Assembly: GCA_003151215.1 (NCBI GenBank)
Contig: PLXB01000254.1
Location: 5,386 to 11,278, forward strand
Direction: 5' to 3'
Source of the DNA: Ignavibacteriota bacterium
Lineage (GTDB): Bacteria; Bacteroidota; Kapaibacteriia; Palsa-1295
DNA length: 5,893 bases
In this document: positions 1 to 5,893 of the stretch, piece after piece
How positions within the stretch are numbered: the first letter of the stretch is position 1
Layout: each line of letters starts with the position of its first letter
Translations under genes and position numbers: made by a program
Notes under the pieces: generated by a model
Told to the model about the DNA's origin: nothing
Database searches by the model: none
Seen by the model: only the letters and a program-made list of their open reading frames with translations

Positions 1-3
1 TAG

Positions 4-525
4 ACAACATTACTTGAAACTATTGAAGAGATCAATACGACTGCTACGACGAAATTCCTTGAAACGTTCGAACAAGTACGAATTTATTTCCAGGATATTT
101 TCCGTTCGCTCTTTACTGAAGGCGACGAATGTGAATTAAAATTAGAGGATGGCGATCCGCTTGAAGCCCAGATCGAGATCATCGCTCGTCCGCGCGGGAA
201 GAAGCCTCATGGTATCGAATCGCTTTCCGGCGGAGAAAAGACGATGACGGCAATTGCATTGCTCTTTGCGATTTATCTTGTCAAGCCAAGTCCGTTTTGT
301 ATCCTGGATGAAGTTGATGCTCCGCTTGACGATGCAAATATTGACCGTTTTCTCCAGCTTGTCAAACGGTTTACGAAAGAGACTCAGTTCATCGTCGTTA
401 CGCATAATAAGCGAACAATGGCTGCAGCCGATGCCCTGTATGGAGTCACGCAGGAAGAGGATGGAGTATCGAAGATCGTCAGTGTCCGTTTACGGAAAGA
501 ACAGCAGCTTGCTGTAGCTGCGTAG
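4..525 (+). CDS. smc: Chromosome segregation protein SMC, C-terminal fragment
   Basis: Partial gene; 173 codons of the C-terminal end are visible. SMC is a cytoplasmic ABC-type ATPase that dimerises and, with ScpA and ScpB, organises and helps separate the chromosome. The fragment starts near the end of the returning coiled coil, around the TLLETIEEIN stretch, and contains the C-terminal half of the ATPase head. The ABC signature LSGGEK lies at 223-240, the Walker B segment ILDEVDA at 301-321 with the D-loop LDDAN after it, and the switch histidine in FIVVTHNK at 388-411. The order and spacing are typical of SMC. The conserved part ends at VSVRL and a short tail (RKEQQLAVAA) follows. Codon 1-3 of the window is an in-frame TAG, so the frame is open only from base 4. 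The Walker A half of the head would lie in the N-terminal part, off the left edge. The last 47 bp overlap the convergent speA gene. The identification is firm; whether the gene is intact upstream cannot be seen. Confidence 0.95.
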   Translation, partial: TTLLETIEEINTTATTKFLETFEQVRIYFQDIFRSLFTEGDECELKLEDGDPLEAQIEIIARPRGKKPHGIESLSGGEKTMTAIALLFAIYLVKPSPFCILDEVDAPLDDANIDRFLQLVKRFTKETQFIVVTHNKRTMAAADALYGVTQEEDGVSKIVSVRLRKEQQLAVAA

Positions 526-2497
526 TATGGTTTCCGTTTGTTGGCTGAGTGAAGGTCAAATACGTATGATCTAAAAGTCCTCTTTCATATTCTGCAAGGA
601 GGCGCATACCTTCATTCGGCTTGATCCGATCCGATTTGATCGCCTCGTTAATTTGTTCTTTAAGATTGCGCACTAATTCTTTGGGATGGTATTGGGTGAA
701 TTCAAGAACCTGCGCAATAGAGTTTCCTTCAATGGTCTCTTCGATATAAAATCCTGCTTCTTCATCGGGATCGAGGAAAATATGAGCTTCGTTCACTCTG
801 CCGAATAGATTATGAAGATCCCCCATGATGTCCTGGTACGCGCCTGTCATGAATATGCCGATAAAATATGGCTCGCCCGGAATAAGGGGATGAAGCGGAA
901 GCGTTTTGCGAATGTCCCGGATATCAGCGAACTTGCTGATCTTGCCGTCTGAGTCACACGTAATATCAACGAGTGTACCGTGAACAGTAGGTGGTTCGTT
1001 GAGCCGGTGGATGGGAAGGATAGGGAATATTTGCCCCAATGCCCAATGATCGAGCAAACTTTGAAAAACGGAAAAATTACAAAGATATTGATCGGCAAGG
1101 TGCGGAGCAAGTTCGGCAATTTCTTCAGGGATGACATCGTCATTATCAGGATCGTCGGCACTCAGCTTGTAATATTCGGATATTTCTTCGATGATATGCC
1201 AGTAAAAAGTTTCGATCTTCGCCTTTGTAAGCAGATCGAGAATTCCAAGGTCGAAGGCGTTCTGCGATTCCTCTTTGATCTGCATCGCATCGTGCAGGGC
1301 GATGCGGGGATTGATAAGCATACTTTCCTTTACTTCGACAAGTTGTTTGACCCATTTGTGATCACGCGGCGTGACAGTGAGATCATAGGCAGCCTTTGTT
1401 TTCTCAATTGCGCCGAAAACCTGGACCACTAAAACGGAGTGATGCGCAACGATGGCACGGCCGGATTCGGAAACAATATGAGGGTGCGGGACGGATTCTT
1501 CGTCGCAGACATCCATAATATTATAGACGCAATCGGCGCAATATTCTTCGAGAGAGTAATTTGTCGAGGAATGGAAGAAAGAGCGGCTGCCATCGTAATC
1601 CACTCCAAGGCCGCCGCCGATATCGATATAGTTCAGATCTTCAAAACCCATTTTCTTGAGCTTTGCAAAATACCTGGTGGCTTCGCGAGTTGCTTTTTTA
1701 ATGGATTGAATATCGGGTATTTGCGAACCGATATGAAAATGCACCATCTTTAAAATATGCATGGCATTTTCCTTGCGGAGATATTCGACTGCCTCCATTA
1801 AGTCCATCGTCGAAAGTCCGAACTTTGCAGATTCACCGCCTGATGTTGCCCATATGCCGCTGCTCTTGGCGGCAAGGCGGACTCGTATTCCGATCCATGG
1901 CTCGACTCCGATCTCTTTCGCATTTTGTACGATCGACTTGATCTCCTCGAGTTTCTCAGCGATCATTATTACTTTCTTTCCAAGCCGAATGCCATTCAAC
2001 GCCGTGCGAATAAAAGCACTATCTTTATATCCGTTGCAGATGATAAGAGCTTCAGGATCCTTGTGGGTGGCAAGTGCGGCAAATAGTTCAGGTTTTGAAC
2101 CGGCTTCGAGACCATAATTAAAAGGACGCCCGGCGTCGACGATTTCATCAATGACTTCGCGGAGCTGGTTTACCTTGATCGGAAAAACACCATAGTATTT
2201 TCCGTTATATTTCATTTCCGCGATAGCATCATTAAACGCTCGGTTTAGCCATTCGACACGGTCGCGAAGAAGATCCTGAAACCGGAGTACGATAGGAAAG
2301 TTCAGCCCGCGGTCAGGAGCTTCACTGATGACTTGCATCATATCGATCGTAGCACCGCGTTCGCGCGAAGGAGAGACGGTGACATTTCCCTCTTCATTGA
2401 CGGAAAAATATCCTAAGCCCCAACGATCGACATTATAGGTCGAGATCGCATCCTGGGTAGTCCACTCAAGAGCATCCGTGAGAGTATCTATGATCAT
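479..2497 (-). CDS. speA: Biosynthetic arginine decarboxylase (SpeA type)
   Basis: Complete gene, 672 residues, close to the usual 630-660 of the family. The enzyme is PLP-dependent, turns arginine into agmatine plus CO2, and feeds putrescine and spermidine synthesis in the cytoplasm. It belongs to the alanine-racemase-fold (group IV) decarboxylases. Visible motifs are the PLP lysine in FPIKVNQ (Lys108), HIGSQ at 255-259 and the glycine-rich phosphate loop GGGLGVDY at 294-301. SESGRA follows at 343-348, then CDSDG with the active-site cysteine (Cys514) and GAYQD at 552-556. Family members normally stop soon after the TYL motif (residues 645-647). Here about 25 extra polar residues follow, and the last 15 or so are encoded antisense to the end of smc. 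The ATG start is fixed by an in-frame TGA nine bases before it (2504-2506). No Shine-Dalgarno sequence is seen. Two palindromes sit 35-58 bp upstream. Identification is very secure. Confidence 0.97.
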   Translation of the reverse strand: MIIDTLTDALEWTTQDAISTYNVDRWGLGYFSVNEEGNVTVSPSRERGATIDMMQVISEAPDRGLNFPIVLRFQDLLRDRVEWLNRAFNDAIAEMKYNGKYYGVFPIKVNQLREVIDEIVDAGRPFNYGLEAGSKPELFAALATHKDPEALIICNGYKDSAFIRTALNGIRLGKKVIMIAEKLEEIKSIVQNAKEIGVEPWIGIRVRLAAKSSGIWATSGGESAKFGLSTMDLMEAVEYLRKENAMHILKMVHFHIGSQIPDIQSIKKATREATRYFAKLKKMGFEDLNYIDIGGGLGVDYDGSRSFFHSSTNYSLEEYCADCVYNIMDVCDEESVPHPHIVSESGRAIVAHHSVLVVQVFGAIEKTKAAYDLTVTPRDHKWVKQLVEVKESMLINPRIALHDAMQIKEESQNAFDLGILDLLTKAKIETFYWHIIEEISEYYKLSADDPDNDDVIPEEIAELAPHLADQYLCNFSVFQSLLDHWALGQIFPILPIHRLNEPPTVHGTLVDITCDSDGKISKFADIRDIRKTLPLHPLIPGEPYFIGIFMTGAYQDIMGDLHNLFGRVNEAHIFLDPDEEAGFYIEETIEGNSIAQVLEFTQYHPKELVRNLKEQINEAIKSDRIKPNEGMRLLAEYERGLLDHTYLTFTQPTNGNHTTQLQQAAVLSVNGH
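492..537. terminator. Nested inverted repeats at the smc/speA overlap, possible two-way terminator
   Basis: An outer 7-bp perfect inverted repeat, acggaaa at 492-498 and tttccgt at 531-537, encloses two mutually exclusive 6-bp hairpins. These are acagca/tgctgt (501-506 with 510-515) and gcagct/agctgc (504-509 with 516-521). The element covers the last codons of both convergent genes and is the only strong structure near their ends. There is no clear U-run on either side, so it is not a textbook intrinsic terminator. A role in ending or protecting both transcripts is inferred from position only. Confidence 0.35.
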
Positions 2498-2531
2498 TCG
2501 GAGTCAGAAGAAAAAATAATGGTAAAAATAC

Positions 2532-2559
2532 GAGAATTCTCATCACTGGCAGTGACGAG
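2532..2559. promoter_or_regulatory. Adjacent palindromes upstream of speA, possible operator
   Basis: Two perfect dyads lie side by side in the 167-bp gap between the desaturase gene and speA. GAGAATTCTC is at 2532-2541; TCACTG-G-CAGTGA is at 2543-2555. The second can be extended to an imperfect 21-bp dyad (ctc/gag outer arms, 2539-2559, one mismatch), which overlaps the first. They lie 35-58 bp before the speA start codon, where an operator or the 5' leader would be. No promoter hexamers of good quality could be fitted around them. They do not look like an ArgR box. Regulatory function is an inference from symmetry and position. Confidence 0.3.
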
Positions 2560-2631
2560 CCTCCACGTAACACAAAGAGTGAAGGAAAAACTCTCGGTAA
2601 TTTCTTAAAGTAGTGAGGTTATTGGATATGT

Positions 2632-2662
2632 CATTCTTCACTTTAGTTCAGAATGGCATTCT
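2632..2662. repeat. Small repeated palindromic segment after the desaturase gene
   Basis: The motif cattct occurs at 2632-2637, its complement agaatg at 2650-2655, and cattct again at 2657-2662. This gives a 13-base palindrome around a central g (2650-2662), or alternatively a hairpin between 2632-2637 and 2650-2655. It starts three bases beyond the desaturase stop codon, on the side where its transcript would end. No T-run follows in the direction of transcription, so a terminator is possible but poorly supported. Confidence 0.25.
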
Positions 2663-2664
2663 TA

Positions 2665-3603
2665 TCAAACAGGCTCTGTCACTTTCTGTTGTTGCCGAAT
2701 AGACGCCGCGCGTGAAGATCGTGAAGTCGTTCCGCTTGGCTTCCCTTGTTTTGCTATTCTCTCTAAGCGCATGGAGCGTGTTCCGAATTTTCTATTGAAA
2801 GGTGAAAGGAAATACGACCGCAAAATATATCCCCAAAAGCCGCGTTCATTCAGTACCGGATCGATGAGATGCTCGATCTTCTTATGGGCAATAGGAGTTT
2901 CGCTCCAATGTGTTCCGGCGCGCTCATGATGGACGGTATGAAAACCATTATTGAAAAGCATCTTATTGAGGAAACCGACAAAATTCCTGGAGTGATTCAG
3001 TTCCGACTCTTCATCGGCATGGACATGCTGTACATAGTTAAAGACAAGAACGCTGAAGAGGGATATCTGATGAGGAATAGCGACAAAGATAAGTGCTTTT
3101 TTCCAATTGAAATAAAATGCGACTATATATAATGCTGCAAGAGCAAAATATTGTAAGAAGGCAGAAAAGAACTCAGTACGATCGCTCTTCCAAAGCATTC
3201 TCAGATAATCGCGGATAGGCTTTTGCTGGTAAAAGCTCGAGATAGAGGGATAACTGATAAGCGAGAAAAAATTATTTTTTTCCGTTGCCCGGTAGGTGAT
3301 CGTATAATCGCCGACCTTATTATTAAGAACATGGTGGTTCTTGTTATGCGTCGGAATCCAGGCGAATGCCGGAAAGCCGTAAAAAAGCGTCAGCCAGTAG
3401 TCGGTGACAACGTTTAATGTCTTTGATCGCCAGATCGGCAGGTGGTTATGGTTATGCGCAATAACGGCAACAGAAATTGCCATGAAAAGCGATAGCGTAT
3501 ACAGGAAAATATTAAACGGTACCATGTTCCACTGCACATACAAAAGGACGGTAGTAATGAACATGTAAACAAGGGTTCGGCGGTCTGCCTTAAAACGAAG
3601 CAT
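2665..3603 (-). CDS. Membrane fatty acid desaturase family protein
   Basis: Complete gene, 312 residues, of the integral-membrane di-iron FA_desaturase superfamily. Such enzymes introduce a double bond into an acyl chain of a lipid, acyl-CoA or acyl-ACP, using O2 and an electron donor; substrate and position cannot be read from the sequence. All histidine boxes are visible: HxxxH as HNHNH (residues 50-54), HxxxHH as HNKNHH (86-91) and HxxHH as HTVHH (222-226). Additional NYVQHVHAD is at 189-197. Hydrophobic stretches at about 10-28, 30-49, 148-166 and 170-190 would form the membrane core, placing the boxes on the cytoplasmic face. The last 30 or so residues are polar, basic and rich in Ser, Arg and Gln, probably a disordered tail. 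The start ATG is preceded by an in-frame TGA at 3613-3615 and an AT-rich leader without a Shine-Dalgarno sequence. It is co-directional with speA but 167 bp apart, so a shared transcript is uncertain. A hydroxylase of the same superfamily is the main alternative. Confidence 0.9.
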   Translation of the reverse strand: MLRFKADRRTLVYMFITTVLLYVQWNMVPFNIFLYTLSLFMAISVAVIAHNHNHLPIWRSKTLNVVTDYWLTLFYGFPAFAWIPTHNKNHHVLNNKVGDYTITYRATEKNNFFSLISYPSISSFYQQKPIRDYLRMLWKSDRTEFFSAFLQYFALAALYIVAFYFNWKKALIFVAIPHQISLFSVLVFNYVQHVHADEESELNHSRNFVGFLNKMLFNNGFHTVHHERAGTHWSETPIAHKKIEHLIDPVLNERGFWGYILRSYFLSPFNRKFGTRSMRLERIAKQGKPSGTTSRSSRAASIRQQQKVTEPV

Positions 3604-3707
3604 AAAATCTGATCAAAACAAAAAAAACAACTATTATTAATCCACTAAAAATGAGTACTTTAATTGGGGTGGGTAATAAAGTCTATGTCTGCTAACACCG
3701 ATTGTTT

Positions 3708-3735
3708 CAAATATAATTCATAAGAATATGGCAAA
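3708..3735 (-). promoter_or_regulatory. Possible Bacteroidota-type promoter for the desaturase gene
   Basis: On the minus strand a perfect TAnnTTTG match (TATATTTG, 3715-3708) is preceded by TTTG (3735-3732) with 16 bp between them. This resembles the -7/-33 elements described for Bacteroidota primary sigma factor promoters, although the spacing is at or just below the short end. It would give a leader of about 95 bases before the desaturase ATG. The rest of the 3604-3863 gap is AT-rich. I found no convincing promoter for the tRNA on the other strand, and no gene in it. Confidence 0.3.
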
Positions 3736-3863
3736 TCCTCATATCTTCTTCTGCAAATGATGTTACCGTATGAATTATTTTATTTTTATTTGGAGTAGGA
3801 GTATTGAAAAGCGGGTCGGTTTTGGAATCCTCTTTGAATGTACTCTGTTTTACGGCGCTCTTA

Positions 3864-3946
3864 GCCCGAGTGGTGAAATGGCAGACACGCTGTCTTCAGG
3901 AGGCAGTAGTCGAAAGGCTGTGCGAGTTCAAGTCTCGCCTCGGGCA
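3864..3946 (+). tRNA. tRNA-Leu (anticodon CAG)
   Basis: This folds as a complete 83-base class II tRNA. The acceptor stem GCCCGAG (3864-3870) pairs fully with CTCGGGC (3939-3945), with A3946 as discriminator. The D stem is GTG/CAC, with the loop containing GG. The anticodon stem CTGTC/GGCAG (one G-U pair) holds the loop TTCAGGA with anticodon CAG at 3897-3899, reading leucine codon CUG. The long variable arm is AGTC-GAAA-GGCT with a GNRA-type loop. The T arm is GCGAG-TTCAAGT-CTCGC. The 3' CCA is not encoded (ACAAA follows), so it must be added by tRNA nucleotidyltransferase. The long variable arm, acceptor sequence and anticodon all agree with leucine. Confidence 0.97.
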
Positions 3947-3951
3947 CAAAA

Positions 3952-4000
3952 TCGAATTCAGAAGGAAGAATGCAGAAGTCAGAAGTATGAAATCAGAAAA
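3952..4000 (+). repeat. Degenerate heptanucleotide tandem array (consensus CAGAAGT)
   Basis: Seven consecutive 7-base units fill the gap between the tRNA and the next gene: tcgaatt, cagaagg, aagaatg, cagaagt, cagaagt, atgaaat, cagaaaa. Every unit has GAA at positions 3-5, so GAA recurs at exactly 7-base spacing from 3954 to 3998; two units are identical. The final A is the first base of the CDF start codon. The array also supplies the in-frame TGA at 3988-3990 that fixes that start. It is purine-rich and could serve as a loose ribosome-loading leader, which is inference. Confidence 0.7.
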
Positions 4001-5400
4001 TGGCTCAAAAACAAAACACTGCAACTCTTAGGACGGCCTGGATTTCGATCTTCGTTACGCTGATCCTCATTACGGCAAAGCTCATCGGCGGTTTGCTCTC
4101 CGGTTCTCTTGCGCTTATTTCTCTTGCAACTGAATCAGCGCTGGACTTACTTTCGGTTCTTCTGACTCTTTTTGCAGTCCGCATCACAGCAATGCCGGCA
4201 GACAAGGATCATCCTTACGGTCACGGAAAATTCGATAATCTCTCCTCTTTATTCCAAAGCCTCCTTTTGCTTGGTGTTTCAGTATGGATTTTTTATGAAG
4301 CGCTTTACCGCCTGCTCCATCCGGAAAATATAACACTGAATATAGATTACATCACTTTTACGATCCTGATCGGCGCCTTCATTCTCGATTTCTGGCGTTC
4401 ACGGAAACTTAGCTCCGTCGGGAAAGTGGAACGTTCTCAATCACTGCAAAGCAATGCCTTACATTTTTTAGGTGATAGCCTCAGTGTGGTCGTTGTATTT
4501 ATCGGTTTATTGTTTTCAAAATATTTGAAACTCGAGGGCGCGGATTCTTATGCGGCAATGCTGGTGTCAGGGTTTGTGGCAACATTAAGTATTCGTCAGG
4601 GTAAATCAGCGCTGGATGTTCTGAGCGACAGGTATGCACATACGGAAGACTATGAGAAAATATTCGCTATAATCAAGGGAACAACCGGCGTCTATGATAT
4701 AGAGGAATTGCGGATGAGGCATTCCGGTCCCAATCTTTTCATCGATGCAACGGTTGCGATCAATCGGGTTCTTCCGTTCGCTTCAGTAGAACACATCTTA
4801 GCAGATGTAAAGGAAAAAATAATAAAGGTTCTTCCGGATGTTGAGGTCAATCTTCGTTCTCATGCCGTTAAGCTTATGGATGAATCCACTTTTGAAACCA
4901 TCAAACTTCTCATTGCTGAAGAAGGTCTTCTGCCGCATAATATCGAGTTAAGCAAGGATGAAAGGGAAGCAGTTACTTTAGATCTTCATCTTGAATTCCC
5001 GCCGGCAAGCAGTTTAGGCGATGCACATGAGAAAAGCGAGATCATTGAAGCGCATATCAAAGAACATCTGCCCTCGATTTCGAAGATCGTCCTGCATTTG
5101 GAAGAAGAACGCCCCGATTATGCCATGACCATTGTTCATGATATAACATCTGCACGGGCTGCTTTGGCAGAAGAAATGTCCGCCGTTGCCAATGCTGCGC
5201 ATCGTTCTATTAAACAAGTGCGAGACCTGACCTTGCTTGAATCACAACCTTCTAAAGAATTAAAACTTGCCCTGACTATCATTCTCGATAAAAATCTTTC
5301 GCTTTCTGAAGCACATGATATTGTTACCAGTGCAGAACAATCGCTTCGCAACCACTATCCTGAATTATCGAGAATAGTCATTCATTCAGAACCGGAATAA
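4000..5400 (+). CDS. Cation diffusion facilitator transporter with extended C-terminal region
   Basis: Complete gene, 466 residues against about 300 for ordinary family members. CDF proteins are dimeric inner-membrane antiporters exporting Zn2+, Fe2+, Mn2+, Cd2+ or similar ions in exchange for protons. Six membrane helices are visible at about 12-33, 37-62, 83-104, 115-132, 152-173 and 182-199. The transport site is E45xxxD49 in helix 2 with H155xxxD159 in helix 5; the first position is Glu where E. coli YiiP has Asp. The second site matches YiiP: D68, H71 and H75 in ADKDHPYGHGK. The normal cytoplasmic ferredoxin-like dimerisation domain (about 217-288, with RMRHSGPNLFI) is followed by two further segments (about 295-368 and 385-464) that look like copies of it. 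Each ends in a helix followed by a P-x-[VIL]-x-x-[VI] strand. The start is set by an in-frame stop at 3988-3990; no strong Shine-Dalgarno sequence is present. The gene begins 53 bp after the tRNA and could be read from the same promoter. The metal cannot be deduced. Confidence 0.95.
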   Translation: MAQKQNTATLRTAWISIFVTLILITAKLIGGLLSGSLALISLATESALDLLSVLLTLFAVRITAMPADKDHPYGHGKFDNLSSLFQSLLLLGVSVWIFYEALYRLLHPENITLNIDYITFTILIGAFILDFWRSRKLSSVGKVERSQSLQSNALHFLGDSLSVVVVFIGLLFSKYLKLEGADSYAAMLVSGFVATLSIRQGKSALDVLSDRYAHTEDYEKIFAIIKGTTGVYDIEELRMRHSGPNLFIDATVAINRVLPFASVEHILADVKEKIIKVLPDVEVNLRSHAVKLMDESTFETIKLLIAEEGLLPHNIELSKDEREAVTLDLHLEFPPASSLGDAHEKSEIIEAHIKEHLPSISKIVLHLEEERPDYAMTIVHDITSARAALAEEMSAVANAAHRSIKQVRDLTLLESQPSKELKLALTIILDKNLSLSEAHDIVTSAEQSLRNHYPELSRIVIHSEPE

Positions 5401-5454
5401 GGAAACCTTTGTATTTTTACATTCTGCTAAAGACTAATTACTAACGATTGCCTG

Positions 5455-5893
5455 ATGGCTGATATTTTCATCTCATATTCCCGTCATGATTCCGAACAAG
5501 CCCTCGCTCTTGCCGAGAGGCTGCGCGCATCTGGCATGGAAGTATGGATAGATCAGCATGGCATCGAAGCCGCCACAAGTTGGAGCAAGGAGATCGTCGG
5601 AGCTATCAAGGAATGCAAAGCATTCTGTTTGCTACTTTCGAGTACGTCGCTTGAATCGAATTATGTTGTCAAAGAAACTTCGCTTGCAAGCGAGTTAAAG
5701 CGTTCAATAGTACCGATCGAGCTTCATGCCATAAAACTTACCGACGACTTTCATTACCAACTTGCCGGACTTCAGCGTGTTGCACTCAGCGATTTCGATG
5801 CAATTATCCGTTCATTGAAAAAACTTGGAATCGATGCAGGAAATTCTCCAGTGGGGCGGACTCTCACTCTGCCAGACCAACCACCCGACCCAC
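5455..5893 (+). CDS. TIR-domain protein, N-terminal part (gene runs off the window)
   Basis: Partial gene; 146 residues are visible and the frame is open at the right edge. Residues 3-118 form a TIR domain of the bacterial TIR_2 type. Box 1 is DIFISYSRHD (3-12), then GMEVWID (27-33), W43 and EIVGAI (46-51), the strand AFCLLLSS (56-63), and SNYVVKE (68-74) ahead of a helix. Glu74 aligns with the catalytic glutamate of NAD-cleaving TIR domains (WVHKE in SARM1), so NADase activity is plausible but unproven. From about residue 131 the sequence becomes Pro- and Thr-rich, like a linker to another domain not visible here. In bacteria a TIR domain may work in antiphage defence, in signalling with TPR, WD40 or cyclase modules, or as a protein-protein adaptor; the sequence does not choose between them. 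The first ATG after an in-frame TAA (5428-5430) is used; no Shine-Dalgarno sequence is seen. It lies 54 bp after the CDF gene in the same direction, with no clear terminator between. Confidence 0.88.
   Translation, partial: MADIFISYSRHDSEQALALAERLRASGMEVWIDQHGIEAATSWSKEIVGAIKECKAFCLLLSSTSLESNYVVKETSLASELKRSIVPIELHAIKLTDDFHYQLAGLQRVALSDFDAIIRSLKKLGIDAGNSPVGRTLTLPDQPPDP

Noticed and set aside
980..2117. Several open frames of 100-150 codons on the plus strand
   Set aside because: They lie antisense to the well-conserved speA gene and show no family motifs; they are by-products of its codon use.
2576..2594. agagt / actct inverted repeat in the desaturase-speA gap
   Set aside because: Five base pairs with a nine-base loop are expected by chance in a gap of this size.
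2869..3417. Plus-strand open frames antisense to the desaturase gene
   Set aside because: They have no domain, start signal or neighbour context, and the opposite strand carries the histidine-box protein.
3726..3744. atatg / catat inverted repeat around the possible -33 element
   Set aside because: Short AT-rich arms with a nine-base loop; not distinguishable from background.
3804..4031. Plus-strand frame starting at TTG with GGAG-like sequence just upstream
   Set aside because: It also crosses the tRNA and the heptad array, has no recognisable domain, and ends inside the CDF gene.
3770..4063. Plus-strand open frame of 97 codons across the tRNA
   Set aside because: It reads straight through the tRNA-Leu, giving the familiar spurious peptide with GEMADTLSSGG and RVQVSPRAQ. 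It also overlaps the CDF start in another frame.
5399..5409. Small hairpin aagg-aaa-cctt with T-rich sequence just after the CDF stop codon
   Set aside because: The stem is only four base pairs with a three-base loop, too weak to call a terminator; the following T-run is interrupted.
1..5893. CRISPR array, insertion sequence or transposase
   Set aside because: No spaced repeats of 23-40 bases, no terminal inverted repeats and no transposase or integrase motifs were seen on either strand.

Overview
The window looks like a chromosomal stretch from a bacterium of the Bacteroidota/Chlorobiota/Ignavibacteriota (FCB) type. This is inferred from moderate G+C, start codons without clear Shine-Dalgarno sequences, one TAnnTTTG-type promoter match, and general protein character. 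No rRNA or taxonomic marker is present, so the placement is tentative.

Left part, about 1-2660. The C-terminal ATPase part of the chromosome-condensation protein SMC (+ strand) runs tail-to-tail into a complete biosynthetic arginine decarboxylase, speA (- strand). The two reading frames overlap by 47 bp. The overlap coincides with a set of nested and competing inverted repeats that could act as a shared two-way terminator. The SMC frame has an in-frame TAG as the very first codon of the window. Two adjacent perfect palindromes lie just upstream of speA.

Middle, about 2665-3863. A complete membrane fatty acid desaturase with the expected histidine boxes lies on the - strand, upstream of speA in the same direction. 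A 260-bp AT-rich gap then separates it from divergently oriented + strand genes and holds one plausible - strand promoter.

Right part, 3864-5893. A tRNA-Leu(CAG) without an encoded CCA is followed by a 49-bp degenerate heptanucleotide array. That array ends on the start codon of a long cation diffusion facilitator (CDF) transporter. The transporter has the normal six-helix body but carries what appear to be three tandem copies of the cytoplasmic dimerisation domain instead of one. After 54 bp comes a TIR-domain protein that is cut off by the window edge after its TIR domain and the beginning of a Pro-rich linker.

Most of the window is housekeeping: chromosome segregation, polyamine synthesis, membrane lipid modification, translation and metal efflux. 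No complete new system can be shown here. The points most worth a second look are the triple-domain CDF transporter, the heptad array at its start, the structured smc/speA overlap, and the truncated TIR protein, whose partner genes would lie beyond the right edge.
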